From: Macondimonas sp045864775
Lineage (GTDB): Bacteria > Pseudomonadota > Gammaproteobacteria > UBA5335
Assembly (NCBI GenBank): GCA_045864775.1
Contig: BTVR01000002.1
Coordinates: forward strand, 682,001 to 746,000
Length of the DNA stretch: 64,000 nt
Direction: 5' to 3'
The notes beneath the pieces are model-generated. The model had not been told where the DNA came from. It did no database searches and saw only the letters and a list, made by a program, of their open reading frames with translations. Shown piece by piece: positions 26,213 to 34,950 of this stretch. Every line of letters starts with the position of its first letter. Position 1 is the stretch's first letter. The translations under genes were made by a program, and so were the position numbers.

Positions 26213-28330
26213 TCACAGGGCCACCCTCAGCGACAGGATCGCGGCCCGCGGCGAACCCGGCAGGGCCGAACGCAACTGGCCGGACTCGTAGTATTCCTCG
26301 TCCGTGAGATTCTGGACGTTGAGTTGCAGCGCCCACTGCGCCTGTTCATAGCCCAGCATCAGATCGAGCCGTTCATACCCCGGCAGCTCGGCCGTATTGC
26401 CGTTGTCGGTATAGCGCGAGGAGACGAAATACACGCCGCCCCCCAAGGTCCACTGCGGCGCGAAGGCCCAGTCCGCCCAGACCACGCCCTGCTGGCGCGC
26501 CACGTTGGGCGGCCGGTTGCCTTCGATCGGCATGCCGTCCTGCAGCGCGTTGGATTCGGCGATCTCGGCGTCCAGCCAGGCCACGCTGGCGAAGGCGCTC
26601 ACCGTCTCCGTGAGCTTGCCGTTCAGTTCGACTTCCAGGCCATTGGTGACTTGCTGGCCGGCCAGCACCGTCAGCGAGGGATCGTTGGGATCCGGCGTGC
26701 GCGCCTTGTCCTTGTCCAGCCGGAACAGCGCGGCGGCCAGCCCCATGCGGCCGTCCAGCAGTTCGTGACGGGTGCCGACCTCGTAGTTGGTCGACTCCTC
26801 GGGCGAGAGGTCCTGCGTCGCGGCGCTGAGGGTGAAGGTCTCGGCGGACGGGTTGAACGAGCGTCCGACGCTGGCGTACCAGGAGGCGAGCTCCGTCGGC
26901 TGCCAGACAACCCCGGCGCGCGGGCTCCAGAAATCGGTGGTCTCGGAAAATGCGTCATCGGTCAGTCGATCGTCGAAATCGGCCTCGAACCGGTCGAAGC
27001 GCGCGCCCCCGACCAGCTTCCACTGCGCATCCAGCGCCAACTGTTCCTGAACGTAAAGCGCGCGGGTGGTGGCCTCGGTATCCCGATCGGTGGCCAGGGT
27101 GCCGTCCAGATCATTGGCGCGCCCGGCGCCGACACTGGACGCCGATACGGGATCGAAGATCGAGATCGCGGCCACGTCGGTCGAGTTCCGGCTGCGAAAA
27201 TCGTAGTCCTCGCGTGCCAGCTCCGCGCCGAACAGCACCGTGTGCTCGTAACCGAGCCAGTTCCCCTTCAGGATGAGGTCGGTCTGGTTGATCAGGTTCT
27301 GCTGGCCGCTCGCCCGCAGGGCCTGGGAGCGCGCGACGGTCGAATCACGGCCCAGGTCGGTCACATCACCGAACAGATGGGTGCGGTAGTCGCGCTGATA
27401 ATCCCCGTAGCGGGTGGTGTTGCGCAGGCGCAAATGGTCGCTCAGACCCATGTCCAGCGTCGCCGTCGTCACGGCCACGTCGAATTCCTGAAAGCGGTCG
27501 TCACTGAAGCCGTAGAAGGTATCGCGATCGACATCGGCGGGCCGACCCCGGAACATGGGCACGCCGTAGTCGAACACGGAATCCTCGCGCTGATACAGAC
27601 CGGACAGCGTGAGCGAGCTGTCGCTGCCCAGCTTCACTCGGCCCGTGGGCGCGATGGCCTTGCGCTCGAGGAAATTCTCATCGCGAAAGCTGTCCGAGTC
27701 GTGGTACAGCGCGCTGACCCGCCCGGCCAACTCTTCCGTGCCGAAATTGCCATCGACCGTGGCGCGCCGCAGATCGTAACTGCCAAGACTGAGATCGGCC
27801 TCGGCCGACTGGCCGGGATGCGGCTGCTTGGATAGCAGATTGATCACGCCGCCCGTGCTGCCGCGTCCGAACAGCATCGACGAAGGTCCTTTCAGAACGT
27901 CCACGCCCTCGAGGAAAAAAGTGTCGCGGAAATACTGGCCGTTGTCCTTCACGCCATCGAGGTAGGTGTCGGAGTTGGCCGCGAAGCCGCGCAGGGTGAT
28001 GGAATCCCCGGTGCGCCCGCCCTCGCCGGCTGCCAGGGTCAGGCCGGGGACGTTGCGCAAGGCATCGCGCAGGTTGAACGCCGCCTGTGCCTCCATCAGG
28101 GCTTCGGGCACCACGGTCACCGACTGGGGAATGTCGCGCAGCGGGGTATCGGTCCGCGTGGCGGTGCTGGAACGCTCGCTTTTGTACCCGTCCACGGGCG
28201 CGGCGCCCTGCACCTCCACCGAGGGCAGCACAGCGTCTGCGTCCTCAGCCGCGGCCACGATCGGGCACAGCGCTGCGAGAGCCAGCGACAGCGTGGCGCA
28301 GGTGGATGGTGCGGATTCGGGCTTGGTCAT
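26213..28330 (-). CDS. TonB-dependent siderophore receptor
   Basis: A 705-residue outer-membrane receptor. A signal peptide (about 1-27, ending AAAEDAD) is followed by a plug domain (about 35-150: DTPLRDIPQSVTVVP, LRDALRNVPGLTLAAGEGG, LKGPSSMLFGRGSTGGVINL) and a 22-strand barrel ending in a terminal aromatic-poor LSLRVAL. It resembles Fiu/PiuA/FhuE-type catecholate or hydroxamate siderophore receptors; the exact ligand is not predictable. It sits in an operon with hemP upstream and PepSY and PiuC-type genes downstream, behind a Fur-like operator. Confidence 0.94.
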   Translation of the reverse strand: MTKPESAPSTCATLSLALAALCPIVAAAEDADAVLPSVEVQGAAPVDGYKSERSSTATRTDTPLRDIPQSVTVVPEALMEAQAAFNLRDALRNVPGLTLAAGEGGRTGDSITLRGFAANSDTYLDGVKDNGQYFRDTFFLEGVDVLKGPSSMLFGRGSTGGVINLLSKQPHPGQSAEADLSLGSYDLRRATVDGNFGTEELAGRVSALYHDSDSFRDENFLERKAIAPTGRVKLGSDSSLTLSGLYQREDSVFDYGVPMFRGRPADVDRDTFYGFSDDRFQEFDVAVTTATLDMGLSDHLRLRNTTRYGDYQRDYRTHLFGDVTDLGRDSTVARSQALRASGQQNLINQTDLILKGNWLGYEHTVLFGAELAREDYDFRSRNSTDVAAISIFDPVSASSVGAGRANDLDGTLATDRDTEATTRALYVQEQLALDAQWKLVGGARFDRFEADFDDRLTDDAFSETTDFWSPRAGVVWQPTELASWYASVGRSFNPSAETFTLSAATQDLSPEESTNYEVGTRHELLDGRMGLAAALFRLDKDKARTPDPNDPSLTVLAGQQVTNGLEVELNGKLTETVSAFASVAWLDAEIAESNALQDGMPIEGNRPPNVARQQGVVWADWAFAPQWTLGGGVYFVSSRYTDNGNTAELPGYERLDLMLGYEQAQWALQLNVQNLTDEEYYESGQLRSALPGSPRAAILSLRVAL

Positions 28331-28428
28331 CGAGAGTTCCTCCTGAGTAGATGCATCGTCGGACCTGCGGACCGGCTGGGCTGGCTACTCGGTGAACCCT
28401 TTGGCTGCCTGGAAACTTTCTGGAATGG

Positions 28429-28596
28429 CTATTTGGTCAGCAAGAGCTTGCCGGCCGCCGTCAATTGCAGGCGATAGATTTCGCCGGCGTGATGGATACG
28501 CACTTCCCGGGCGCCGCCGAACAAGGTCTCGGCCCGCACCTCCGGCGGCTGCGTCGTCGGCGCGCGCGGGCGATGGGGTCCGGTCTTATCGCTCAT
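28429..28596 (-). CDS. hemP: Hemin uptake protein HemP
   Basis: A 55-residue protein. The C-terminal half (LFGGAREVRIHHAGEIYRLQ and LTAAGKLLLTK) is the HemP signature. HemP proteins are small iron-regulated proteins next to heme or siderophore receptor genes and are thought to help regulate or deliver heme. The ATG chosen starts MSDKTGPH; an in-frame ATG seven codons earlier (28617) abuts a GGGGGG run and cannot be ruled out. It precedes the receptor gene by 98 bases and follows the Fur-like promoter by about 200 bases. Confidence 0.85.
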   Translation of the reverse strand: MSDKTGPHRPRAPTTQPPEVRAETLFGGAREVRIHHAGEIYRLQLTAAGKLLLTK

Positions 28597-28810
28597 GGTT
28601 TTGCTTGTAATACACATCCCCCCTGCGATGGCCCGCCGGGAACGGCCGCCCTCCGGGTCCGGCAGTCACCAAGCGATCGTCGCGGCCAGCCTCCAACCCA
28701 TCCGCGCAGCCTCGAAACACCGTTTCCGGCGCGTCGATCCCCTCAAAGCGCCCGGTGAACGCGCAGACCCGGCGGCCTAGGGCGCCGCGCCGCCGCGCTA
28801 TATCGCAAGA

Positions 28811-28840
28811 ATGATAGCTGTTCTGATTTGAGTCAGTCAA
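28811..28840 (-). promoter_or_regulatory. Predicted sigma-70 promoter of the hemP iron-uptake operon
   Basis: On the minus strand TTGACT (28840-28835) and TATCAT (28816-28811) lie 18 bases apart, a good sigma-70 promoter. Transcription would begin near 28803 and give a leader of roughly 190-200 bases before hemP. The Fur-like palindrome starts one to two bases inside the -35, so a bound repressor would block RNA polymerase. Confidence 0.55.
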
Positions 28841-28857
28841 CGATAACTATTATCGTT
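28839..28857. promoter_or_regulatory. Fur box (perfect 19-bp palindrome)
   Basis: AACGATAA - CTA - TTATCGTT is a perfect 8-3-8 inverted repeat, close to the Fur consensus (GATAATGATAATCATTATC). It abuts the predicted -35 of the hemP promoter. Its position in front of iron-uptake genes makes Fur control likely: repression when iron is replete. Confidence 0.7.
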
Positions 28858-28955
28858 TACTCGAACGGCGGTGATGCATGGGCGCGGGGATGGGACGAGC
28901 GGCCCTGGCATCGCCCTTGAGCCCGCCTGCATGACCGGGCGCGCGAGGGGGCGCC

Positions 28956-30344
28956 TCAGGCGCGCCGCCAGACCGTGCCGGCGGCGCCGTCTTCGAGCAC
29001 GACGCCGCGCTGCGTCAGCTCATCGCGGATGCGATCGGCTTCGGCCCAGTCGCGACGGGCGCGAGCCGCGCGCCGCGCGGCGATCAGCGCCTCGATGGCT
29101 GCGGCATCGAGGCCCGCGTCCGTCGGGCCGCCCTGAAAATAGGCCTCGACGGGGGTTTGCAGCAAGCCCAGCACACCGCCCAGGGCGCGCAGCTCAGCGC
29201 CCAGCGCCGCTGCCTGCGCCGGATCCGTCTCGCGCAGCCGGTTGACTTCGCGAGCCATCTCGAAGAGCACGGCCAGCCCTTTCGCCGTGTTGAAATCGTC
29301 ATTCAGGGCATCGGTGAACGACGCCATGAAGGACTCGGTTTCCGGCGCGGGAACCGCCGGCAGGCCGCGCAGGCTGATATACAGCCGGTCCAGACCCTCC
29401 CGCGCCGCGTCCAGATTGGCTTCGGTGTAAACCAGCGGGCTGCGGTAGTGGCTGCCGAGGATGAAAAAGCGCAGCACCTCACCGGAATAGCGCTTGAGTA
29501 CCTCGCGGATGGTGGTGAAATTGCCCAGCGACTTGGCCATCTTCTCCTCGCCCACCTGGACGAAGCCGACATGCATCCAGGTCTCGACGAAGGGCTCGCC
29601 GGTGGCCGCTTCGCTCTGGGCGATCTCGTTTTCGTGGTGCGGAAACATGAGGTCCATGCCGCCGCCGTGCAGATCGAAATGCGCGCCCAGGCAATGCGTG
29701 GCCATGGCCGAGCACTCGATGTGCCAGCCGGGGCGACCCGGCCCCCAAGGCGAGTCCCAGGCTGGCTCGCCCGGCTTGGCCGGTTTCCAGAGCACGAAAT
29801 CCAGGGGGTCGTCCTTGCCGGCATCGATTTCGACCCGCGCACCGGCGAGCAGGTCTTCGGGCCGCCGTCCGGAGAGCTTCCCGTAGGGCGCGAAACGACT
29901 CACATCGTAGAGCACATCCCCGCTCGTCCCGACATAGGCGTAGCCCTTGTCGATGAGGGTCTGGATCATGGCGAGGATGTCGCCGATGTGGGCGGTCGCG
30001 CGCGGCTGATGATCGGGCGGCAGCACGCCGAGCGCCGCGGCGTCCTCGTCCATGGCGCGGATGAATCGCTCCGTGAGCGCCCCGATGGGCTCGCCGTTCT
30101 CGGCGGCGCGACGGATGATCTTGTCGTCGATATCGGTGATGTTGCGCACATAGGTCAGCTCGAAACCCAGATGCCGCAGATAGCGGGCCACCACGTCGAA
30201 CACCACCAGCACCCGGGCATGGCCAAGATGACAGTAGTCATAGACCGTCATCCCACAGACGTACATGCCGACCCGCCCCGGATGCAACGGCCGAAATGCC
30301 GTCTTGGTACCGGTCAGGCTGTTGTGAATGGCGAGCGCGCTCAT
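28956..30344 (-). CDS. cysS: Cysteine--tRNA ligase
   Basis: A 462-residue class I aminoacyl-tRNA synthetase charging tRNA-Cys. The HIGH-type motif is HLGHAR in YVCGMTVYDYCHLGHARV (about 27-43), and the KMSKS-type motif is KMAKSLGNF. The zinc-binding Cys (CGM) and ECSAMATHCLG/HHENE residues are present. Length is normal. It is co-transcribed with gltX, 9 bases upstream of it on the minus strand, an unusual but not unknown pairing of synthetases. Confidence 0.97.
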   Translation of the reverse strand: MSALAIHNSLTGTKTAFRPLHPGRVGMYVCGMTVYDYCHLGHARVLVVFDVVARYLRHLGFELTYVRNITDIDDKIIRRAAENGEPIGALTERFIRAMDEDAAALGVLPPDHQPRATAHIGDILAMIQTLIDKGYAYVGTSGDVLYDVSRFAPYGKLSGRRPEDLLAGARVEIDAGKDDPLDFVLWKPAKPGEPAWDSPWGPGRPGWHIECSAMATHCLGAHFDLHGGGMDLMFPHHENEIAQSEAATGEPFVETWMHVGFVQVGEEKMAKSLGNFTTIREVLKRYSGEVLRFFILGSHYRSPLVYTEANLDAAREGLDRLYISLRGLPAVPAPETESFMASFTDALNDDFNTAKGLAVLFEMAREVNRLRETDPAQAAALGAELRALGGVLGLLQTPVEAYFQGGPTDAGLDAAAIEALIAARRAARARRDWAEADRIRDELTQRGVVLEDGAAGTVWRRA

Positions 30345-30353
30345 GGACGATCC

Positions 30354-31748
30354 TTATGAAGGCGTATCGGTTGCGGCCAGCCGGCTGGCGGCGGCCAGTC
30401 GTCCGGACACGATGGGGGCCGGCATCAAGGCCAGCAAGTCGCGCAGTTCCGGGCCATGTTCCAGGCCCGTCAGGGCGAGGCGCAGCGGGATGAACAGCGC
30501 CTTGCCGCTGCGCCCGGACTGCTCGCGCAAAGCCGCGGTCCAGGCGCGGGCATCGGTGCCGTGCACCGCGAACAACTGCGCCGCAAGCGCGAAGAACGCC
30601 GGCCCGGCCTCGCGCAACGCGGGCGGCGGATCGCTGTCGATCACCGGCCGGTCGGCGAAGAGTCGATCGGCCCACTCCTGCGCCTCGGCCGGAAAGCTCA
30701 CGTTGGGCGCCACGGCGCGGACGAAATCACTGCGTGCGAGGGCCGGTACACGCGACTCATCAAGACTGGCGAAGGCCAGGAAGGCGTCCACGGACAGCGC
30801 GGCCGTGGCGAGCTTCTGGTAATGCAGGAGCTGGGCCGGATCGAATCGCGCCGGCGCACGGCCGACGGCCGCCAGATCGAATGCCGCCGCCAGCGCCTCG
30901 GGCGACAACAGTCCCGGGGCCTCCAGGTGATGCCCCAGGCGCGCGAGGTAATTGAGCAGTGCCAGCGGCGAAAAGCCCGCCGCACGCAACTCCGCCACGC
31001 TCTGGCTGCCGTTGCGCTTGGATAGGGGGGCGCCGTCGTGGCCGGTGATGAGCGGCAGATGCCCATAGCGCGGGGCGGGCAGACCCAGCGCCTCCAGCAG
31101 CAGGAGCTGGCGCGGGGTGTTGCTCAGGTGATCCTCACCGCGCAGCACATGGGTGATGCCCATTTCGGCATCGTCCACCGCATTGCTGAAAAAAAAGGCT
31201 GGCGTTCCGTCGGTGCGCCGCACCACGAAATCGCCGATGTCGCCGGAATCGAAGCGCTGCGGGCCGCGGATCAGATCCTCGAACACGATCGTCTGTCCGA
31301 CGGGCACCCTGAAGCGCAGCGCCGCCGCCTCCCCTGCCGCCAGACGCCGGGCGGTCTCATCAGGGGCGAGCGGCGCGCAGCGGCCGTCATACCGTGGCGG
31401 CCGGCCCGCGGCGAGCTGCGCCCGTCGCTGCTCGGCCAGCGCCTCGGGCGTGCAAAAGCAGGGATAAAGCCGTCCCTGCGCCTGCAAGGCGGCGAAATGG
31501 GCAGCGTAGAGACCCTGGCGCCGTGACTGGTAAAACGGACCCTCGTCCCAGGTCAGGCCCAGCCAGCGCAGGTCCTCCAGCACGCCCTCGGCATGGAGCA
31601 GCGTGCTGCGCGCCGCGTCGGTGTCCTCGATGCGCAGCACGAAATGCCCGCTCTCCCGGCGCGCAAGGAGGGCGCTGAACAGGGCCGTGCGCGCATTGCC
31701 GAGATGCATGCGGCCGGTCGGGCTGGGCGCAAATCGGGTTTTGAGCAC
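30354..31748 (-). CDS. gltX: Glutamate--tRNA ligase
   Basis: A 464-residue class I synthetase. The motif FAPSPTGRMHLGNART holds the HIGH equivalent (HLGN), and LSKRNGSQS is the KMSKS equivalent. The catalytic core is complete; the anticodon-binding part is the shorter type seen in GluRS2-like enzymes. The GTG start was chosen because it puts the family N-terminus (LKTRFAPSPTG) at residue 2; GAGAT lies about 9 bases upstream. In-frame ATGs at 31787 and 31784 would add a Cys-rich stretch (CCNCRD) with no family counterpart. It lies just upstream of cysS. Confidence 0.92.
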   Translation of the reverse strand: MLKTRFAPSPTGRMHLGNARTALFSALLARRESGHFVLRIEDTDAARSTLLHAEGVLEDLRWLGLTWDEGPFYQSRRQGLYAAHFAALQAQGRLYPCFCTPEALAEQRRAQLAAGRPPRYDGRCAPLAPDETARRLAAGEAAALRFRVPVGQTIVFEDLIRGPQRFDSGDIGDFVVRRTDGTPAFFFSNAVDDAEMGITHVLRGEDHLSNTPRQLLLLEALGLPAPRYGHLPLITGHDGAPLSKRNGSQSVAELRAAGFSPLALLNYLARLGHHLEAPGLLSPEALAAAFDLAAVGRAPARFDPAQLLHYQKLATAALSVDAFLAFASLDESRVPALARSDFVRAVAPNVSFPAEAQEWADRLFADRPVIDSDPPPALREAGPAFFALAAQLFAVHGTDARAWTAALREQSGRSGKALFIPLRLALTGLEHGPELRDLLALMPAPIVSGRLAAASRLAATDTPS

Positions 31749-31875
31749 GGCGTCGGGATCTCGGCAGTTGCAACAACCCGTCATCATACCAGCGGCCGCC
31801 ATCGCACCGATCGGCCCGGCTTGGCCGCACCGGAGTGGCGCCGTATGATGGCGCCGGTCCATCAGGAGTCACACC

Positions 31876-32463
31876 ATGCGGAGATTGGGAATGTTGTCGA
31901 TGCTTTTGATGCTGCTCAGCCATCCGGCGGCGGCCGAACCTGGTGAGGGCGGAACCGCCGCGCCGCGCGTGCGTCTGGAAACCACGCAGGGCCCCATCGA
32001 TGTCGTACTCTTTCCCGATCGCGCGCCCGAGACGGTGAAGAACTTCCTCGCCTATGTGGATGCCGGCGCGTACGACGGCACGGTGTTCCACCGCGTCATC
32101 CCCGGTTTCATGATCCAGGGCGGCGGTATGGACGAACAGATGAACCAGCGGCCGACGCGCGCACCCATCACGAACGAAGCCCGCGCCGACACCCCCAACC
32201 GCGTCGGCACGCTGGCCATGGCCCGCACCAGCGCGCCGCACTCGGCCACCGCGCAGTTCTTCATCAACCTGGTCGACAACGGCTTTTTGAACCACACCGC
32301 GCCCACCCCGCAGGGCTTCGGCTACGCCGTCTTCGGCGAGGTCGTCTCGGGCATGGACGTGGTGAACAAGATCGCGCAGGTGCCCACCGGCTCGCGCGGC
32401 ATGCATCAGGACGTGCCCAAGACGGCGGTCGTCATCACCTCGGCACGGCGCATCACGCCCTGA
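31876..32463 (+). CDS. Periplasmic peptidyl-prolyl cis-trans isomerase (cyclophilin)
   Basis: A 195-residue cyclophilin with a signal peptide (MRRLGMLSMLLMLLSHPAAA) and the core motifs FLAYVDAGAYDGTVFHRVIP, GFMIQGGGM and ATAQFFINLVDN (catalytic Arg in FHRVI; Phe in QFFIN). It is PpiA/PpiB-like. It accelerates proline isomerisation of exported proteins. LpxH starts 3 bases after it, so the two are co-transcribed, and the TATGATGG sequence upstream (31843) may be part of the promoter. Confidence 0.92.
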   Translation: MRRLGMLSMLLMLLSHPAAAEPGEGGTAAPRVRLETTQGPIDVVLFPDRAPETVKNFLAYVDAGAYDGTVFHRVIPGFMIQGGGMDEQMNQRPTRAPITNEARADTPNRVGTLAMARTSAPHSATAQFFINLVDNGFLNHTAPTPQGFGYAVFGEVVSGMDVVNKIAQVPTGSRGMHQDVPKTAVVITSARRITP

Positions 32464-32466
32464 TCC

Positions 32467-33195
32467 GTGCCCGCCACGCTGCTGTTTTCGGATGTTCATC
32501 TCAGCCCCGCCCGGCCGCCGATCCAGGACATCCTGATCGACCTGTTGCAAGGTGAAGCGCGCCGGGCGGCGGCGGTCTACATCCTGGGCGATCTGTTCGA
32601 GTACTGGGTGGGGGACGATATGGTGCCCCCGGAATTCGTGCCGGTGATCGACGCCATCCGGACGCTGTCGGCTGGTGGCGTGCCCGTCTTTTTCCAGCAC
32701 GGCAACCGGGATTTCCTCATCGGCGCGGCGCTGGCGCGGCGCTGCGGCATGCAGTTGCTGCCCGATCCCGCGCTCGTCGAGCTGCACGGCCGACGTGTCG
32801 TGCTGACTCACGGCGATCTGTTGTGCACCGCCGATATCGGCTACCAACGCTTCCGACGCGTGGTTCACAACCGTCCCCTGCAGCGCCTCTTCCTCGCACT
32901 CCCCCGCGCCGCGCGCAGCCGCATCGCGAGTGGCCTGCGCGCGCGCACCCAACAGGCGGTGCAGGCCAAGCCGGCCGCTCTCATGGACGTCGATCCGGCC
33001 GCAGCTGTCGCCCTGCTGGACCGATTCGGCGCCGACTGGCTCATCCACGGCCACACCCATCGCCCCGCCATCCACCGGCTGGACGGCTCAGCGGCCGGCC
33101 GGCTGCGCATCGACCTCGGCGACTGGTACCGCGAGGGACGCGGGCTCTGGGTCGACGAAACAGGTCCCCGGCCGACGACCTTCCCCGCCGACTGA
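32467..33195 (+). CDS. lpxH: UDP-2,3-diacylglucosamine diphosphatase LpxH
   Basis: A 242-residue calcineurin-type metallophosphatase for lipid A synthesis, releasing lipid X from UDP-diacylglucosamine at the inner membrane. Metal-binding motifs are all visible: DVHLS, GDLFEYWVGDD, HGNRDF, LTHGDLL and HGHTHRPAIH. GTG is the start, 3 bases after the cyclophilin stop. Length and motifs match LpxH, not LpxI. Downstream lies a 182-base gap before the exported protein gene. Confidence 0.95.
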   Translation: MPATLLFSDVHLSPARPPIQDILIDLLQGEARRAAAVYILGDLFEYWVGDDMVPPEFVPVIDAIRTLSAGGVPVFFQHGNRDFLIGAALARRCGMQLLPDPALVELHGRRVVLTHGDLLCTADIGYQRFRRVVHNRPLQRLFLALPRAARSRIASGLRARTQQAVQAKPAALMDVDPAAAVALLDRFGADWLIHGHTHRPAIHRLDGSAAGRLRIDLGDWYREGRGLWVDETGPRPTTFPAD

Positions 33196-33377
33196 CCCTC
33201 ACGATCCCGGCAGCACGAGGCGACACCCAGCTCGCCTTGACAAGGGATAGACCTGCACCTTCACTGGACAAGGATATTCGCGTCTGCCCCAGGGGATCGC
33301 CCGATCGGCGAGGTGGGCGGCGCGGATCACAGGGTTCCATGGAACGAGAAACCCGCTCAACGTCAAGGAGACACCGC

Positions 33378-34826
33378 ATGAACGCGCGACTCGCCGCCCT
33401 GGCGTGCGCCGGTGTGCTGGGCTTGGCCCAGACCGCCTTCGCCGCCGCCGAATATGGCTCGGTCAACGACACGGAATACCAGCAGATCGTCAAGGACCTG
33501 GACGCCAAACCCAGCCTGATGGCCGATCGGCCGGAGATTTCCCGGCGCCTGACCACCGCCCAGATCGACCAACTCACCAAGGACATGGGCCTCAACCCCT
33601 ACACGTGGGTGGCTCCAGTGGCCGTGGGCGCCAAGCAGGCCGACAAGCTGTCCGGGCACGACATCGCGGACATCTCGGTCATGGCGGTCCGCGCCGGCAA
33701 GCTGGTCCCGATTCCCTTCCAGATCGATGAACGCGACAAGGACGGGTGGGTCTACGTCGAGGGCGTGTCGAAGAGCGAACTGGACGGCGCGCCCGGGAAA
33801 TTCGATGCCAGGGACGAAATCGTCTTCATGCACCGCGATACCGGCAAGGAGCAGTACGACGCCGCCAGCATGGCGCTCACGGACGGAAAAATCGTTCAGG
33901 AGGTCTCCCTGAGCGACAACGGCAGCACGCGCTACGCCTATCTCGTCACCGGCAGCCAGGCGCGCGATCCGGCCCGGTATGTGAAGTACGACGAAAGCAC
34001 CTACCGTTTCACCGGCAACTTCCACAACTTCAAGCAGAGCAAGGACAACCTGCTGTTGTTCGAGGACTACCGGGCCAACGCGGGCCCCACGCCGTCGCAT
34101 CGGGTCCTCGACACCATCTTTCTCGACCTGTCCACGGGCGTGGTGACGCCCTGGCCGCGCGTCTCGGTGGGCATCCAGAACATCGAGGCCAGGCTGCTGG
34201 GCGTGAAGCACGGCCCGGTCCGCGAGGTGCTGCTGCTCTCCATCCGCGTGGTGGTGGCCGGCATTCCGGTGTTTTTCATCCGCGCCGACATGACGCTCTA
34301 TGACGAGGGCATCGACCTGCCGGTGCGGCTCAACATCCCGGGCGGCGAGATCCTCACCCGCGTGCTCAACAAACCGGTCATCGACATCGGTCTGGACCTG
34401 AACGACATGAAGGGCGGCCGTTTCTCGGCGGCGGTCAACCCGTCGGGCCAGTACGCCAAGATCGACGGCAAGGTCGATGCGACCGAAAAGCAACTCGCCA
34501 TTCGCGTCCCCGACAAGAACTGGCTGTGGCTCGAAAGCGGCAAGGGCTTCGACATCATGATGCAGGTGCGCATTCCGCCGGACTGGCCGGTGAAAGCCGA
34601 GCTGTACTATGAGGACGCCGACAAGCCCGAGAAGAAATTCGCCACCGAGAAATTCCCGGGGGCACTGCCGCGCATGGGCGTACGGGTGACCGAACTGCCG
34701 GTGGGCAAGCTCAACATCGACCTGTCGGTGGTGCTCTGGTTCCCCGCGACGGTAGGCGAAGCGGGCCCGAACGGCTTTGCCAAGCGCATGGACAGCCCGG
34801 TCAAACCGGTGCTGAAAGCGCTGTAA
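33378..34826 (+). CDS. Large exported protein of unknown family
   Basis: A 482-residue protein with AAGGAG eight bases before the ATG and a clear signal peptide (MNARLAALACAGVLGLAQ, then TAFA cut before AEYGS), so it is periplasmic or outer-membrane associated. The body is rich in beta-like segments, Lys and Asp: KLVPIPFQIDERDKDGWVY, IVFMHRDTGKEQYD, VVTPWPRVSVGIQNIEARLL. It has no Cys cluster, heme motif or membrane helix after the signal. I do not recognise the family. It is monocistronic, with its own strong terminator 20 bases after the stop. Confidence 0.85.
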   Translation: MNARLAALACAGVLGLAQTAFAAAEYGSVNDTEYQQIVKDLDAKPSLMADRPEISRRLTTAQIDQLTKDMGLNPYTWVAPVAVGAKQADKLSGHDIADISVMAVRAGKLVPIPFQIDERDKDGWVYVEGVSKSELDGAPGKFDARDEIVFMHRDTGKEQYDAASMALTDGKIVQEVSLSDNGSTRYAYLVTGSQARDPARYVKYDESTYRFTGNFHNFKQSKDNLLLFEDYRANAGPTPSHRVLDTIFLDLSTGVVTPWPRVSVGIQNIEARLLGVKHGPVREVLLLSIRVVVAGIPVFFIRADMTLYDEGIDLPVRLNIPGGEILTRVLNKPVIDIGLDLNDMKGGRFSAAVNPSGQYAKIDGKVDATEKQLAIRVPDKNWLWLESGKGFDIMMQVRIPPDWPVKAELYYEDADKPEKKFATEKFPGALPRMGVRVTELPVGKLNIDLSVVLWFPATVGEAGPNGFAKRMDSPVKPVLKAL

Positions 34827-34845
34827 GCTGCCACATGCGCACCCT

Positions 34846-34877
34846 GAAACCCCGCTTCGGCGGGGTTTCTTTTTTTT
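34846..34877 (+). terminator. Rho-independent terminator of the exported-protein gene
   Basis: GAAACCCCGC-TTCG-GCGGGGTTTC forms a perfect 10-bp stem with a UUCG tetraloop, followed by eight Ts. It lies 20 bases after the stop of the exported protein gene and ends about 70 bases before the next start. Confidence 0.9.
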
Positions 34878-34950
34878 GGCACATTCCGCCTCGAGCCGGA
34901 TCGCGGCTAGGATAGGATTCGATAACGACAAACTCGAGGAGACCCGCTCC

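Noticed and set aside
28586..28840. Minus-strand frame of 84 codons starting MTDSNQNSYHS, between the Fur box and hemP
   Set aside because: Its ATG lies upstream of the predicted -10 and start point, so the transcript would not include it; the protein has no recognisable pattern. It is probably leader DNA.
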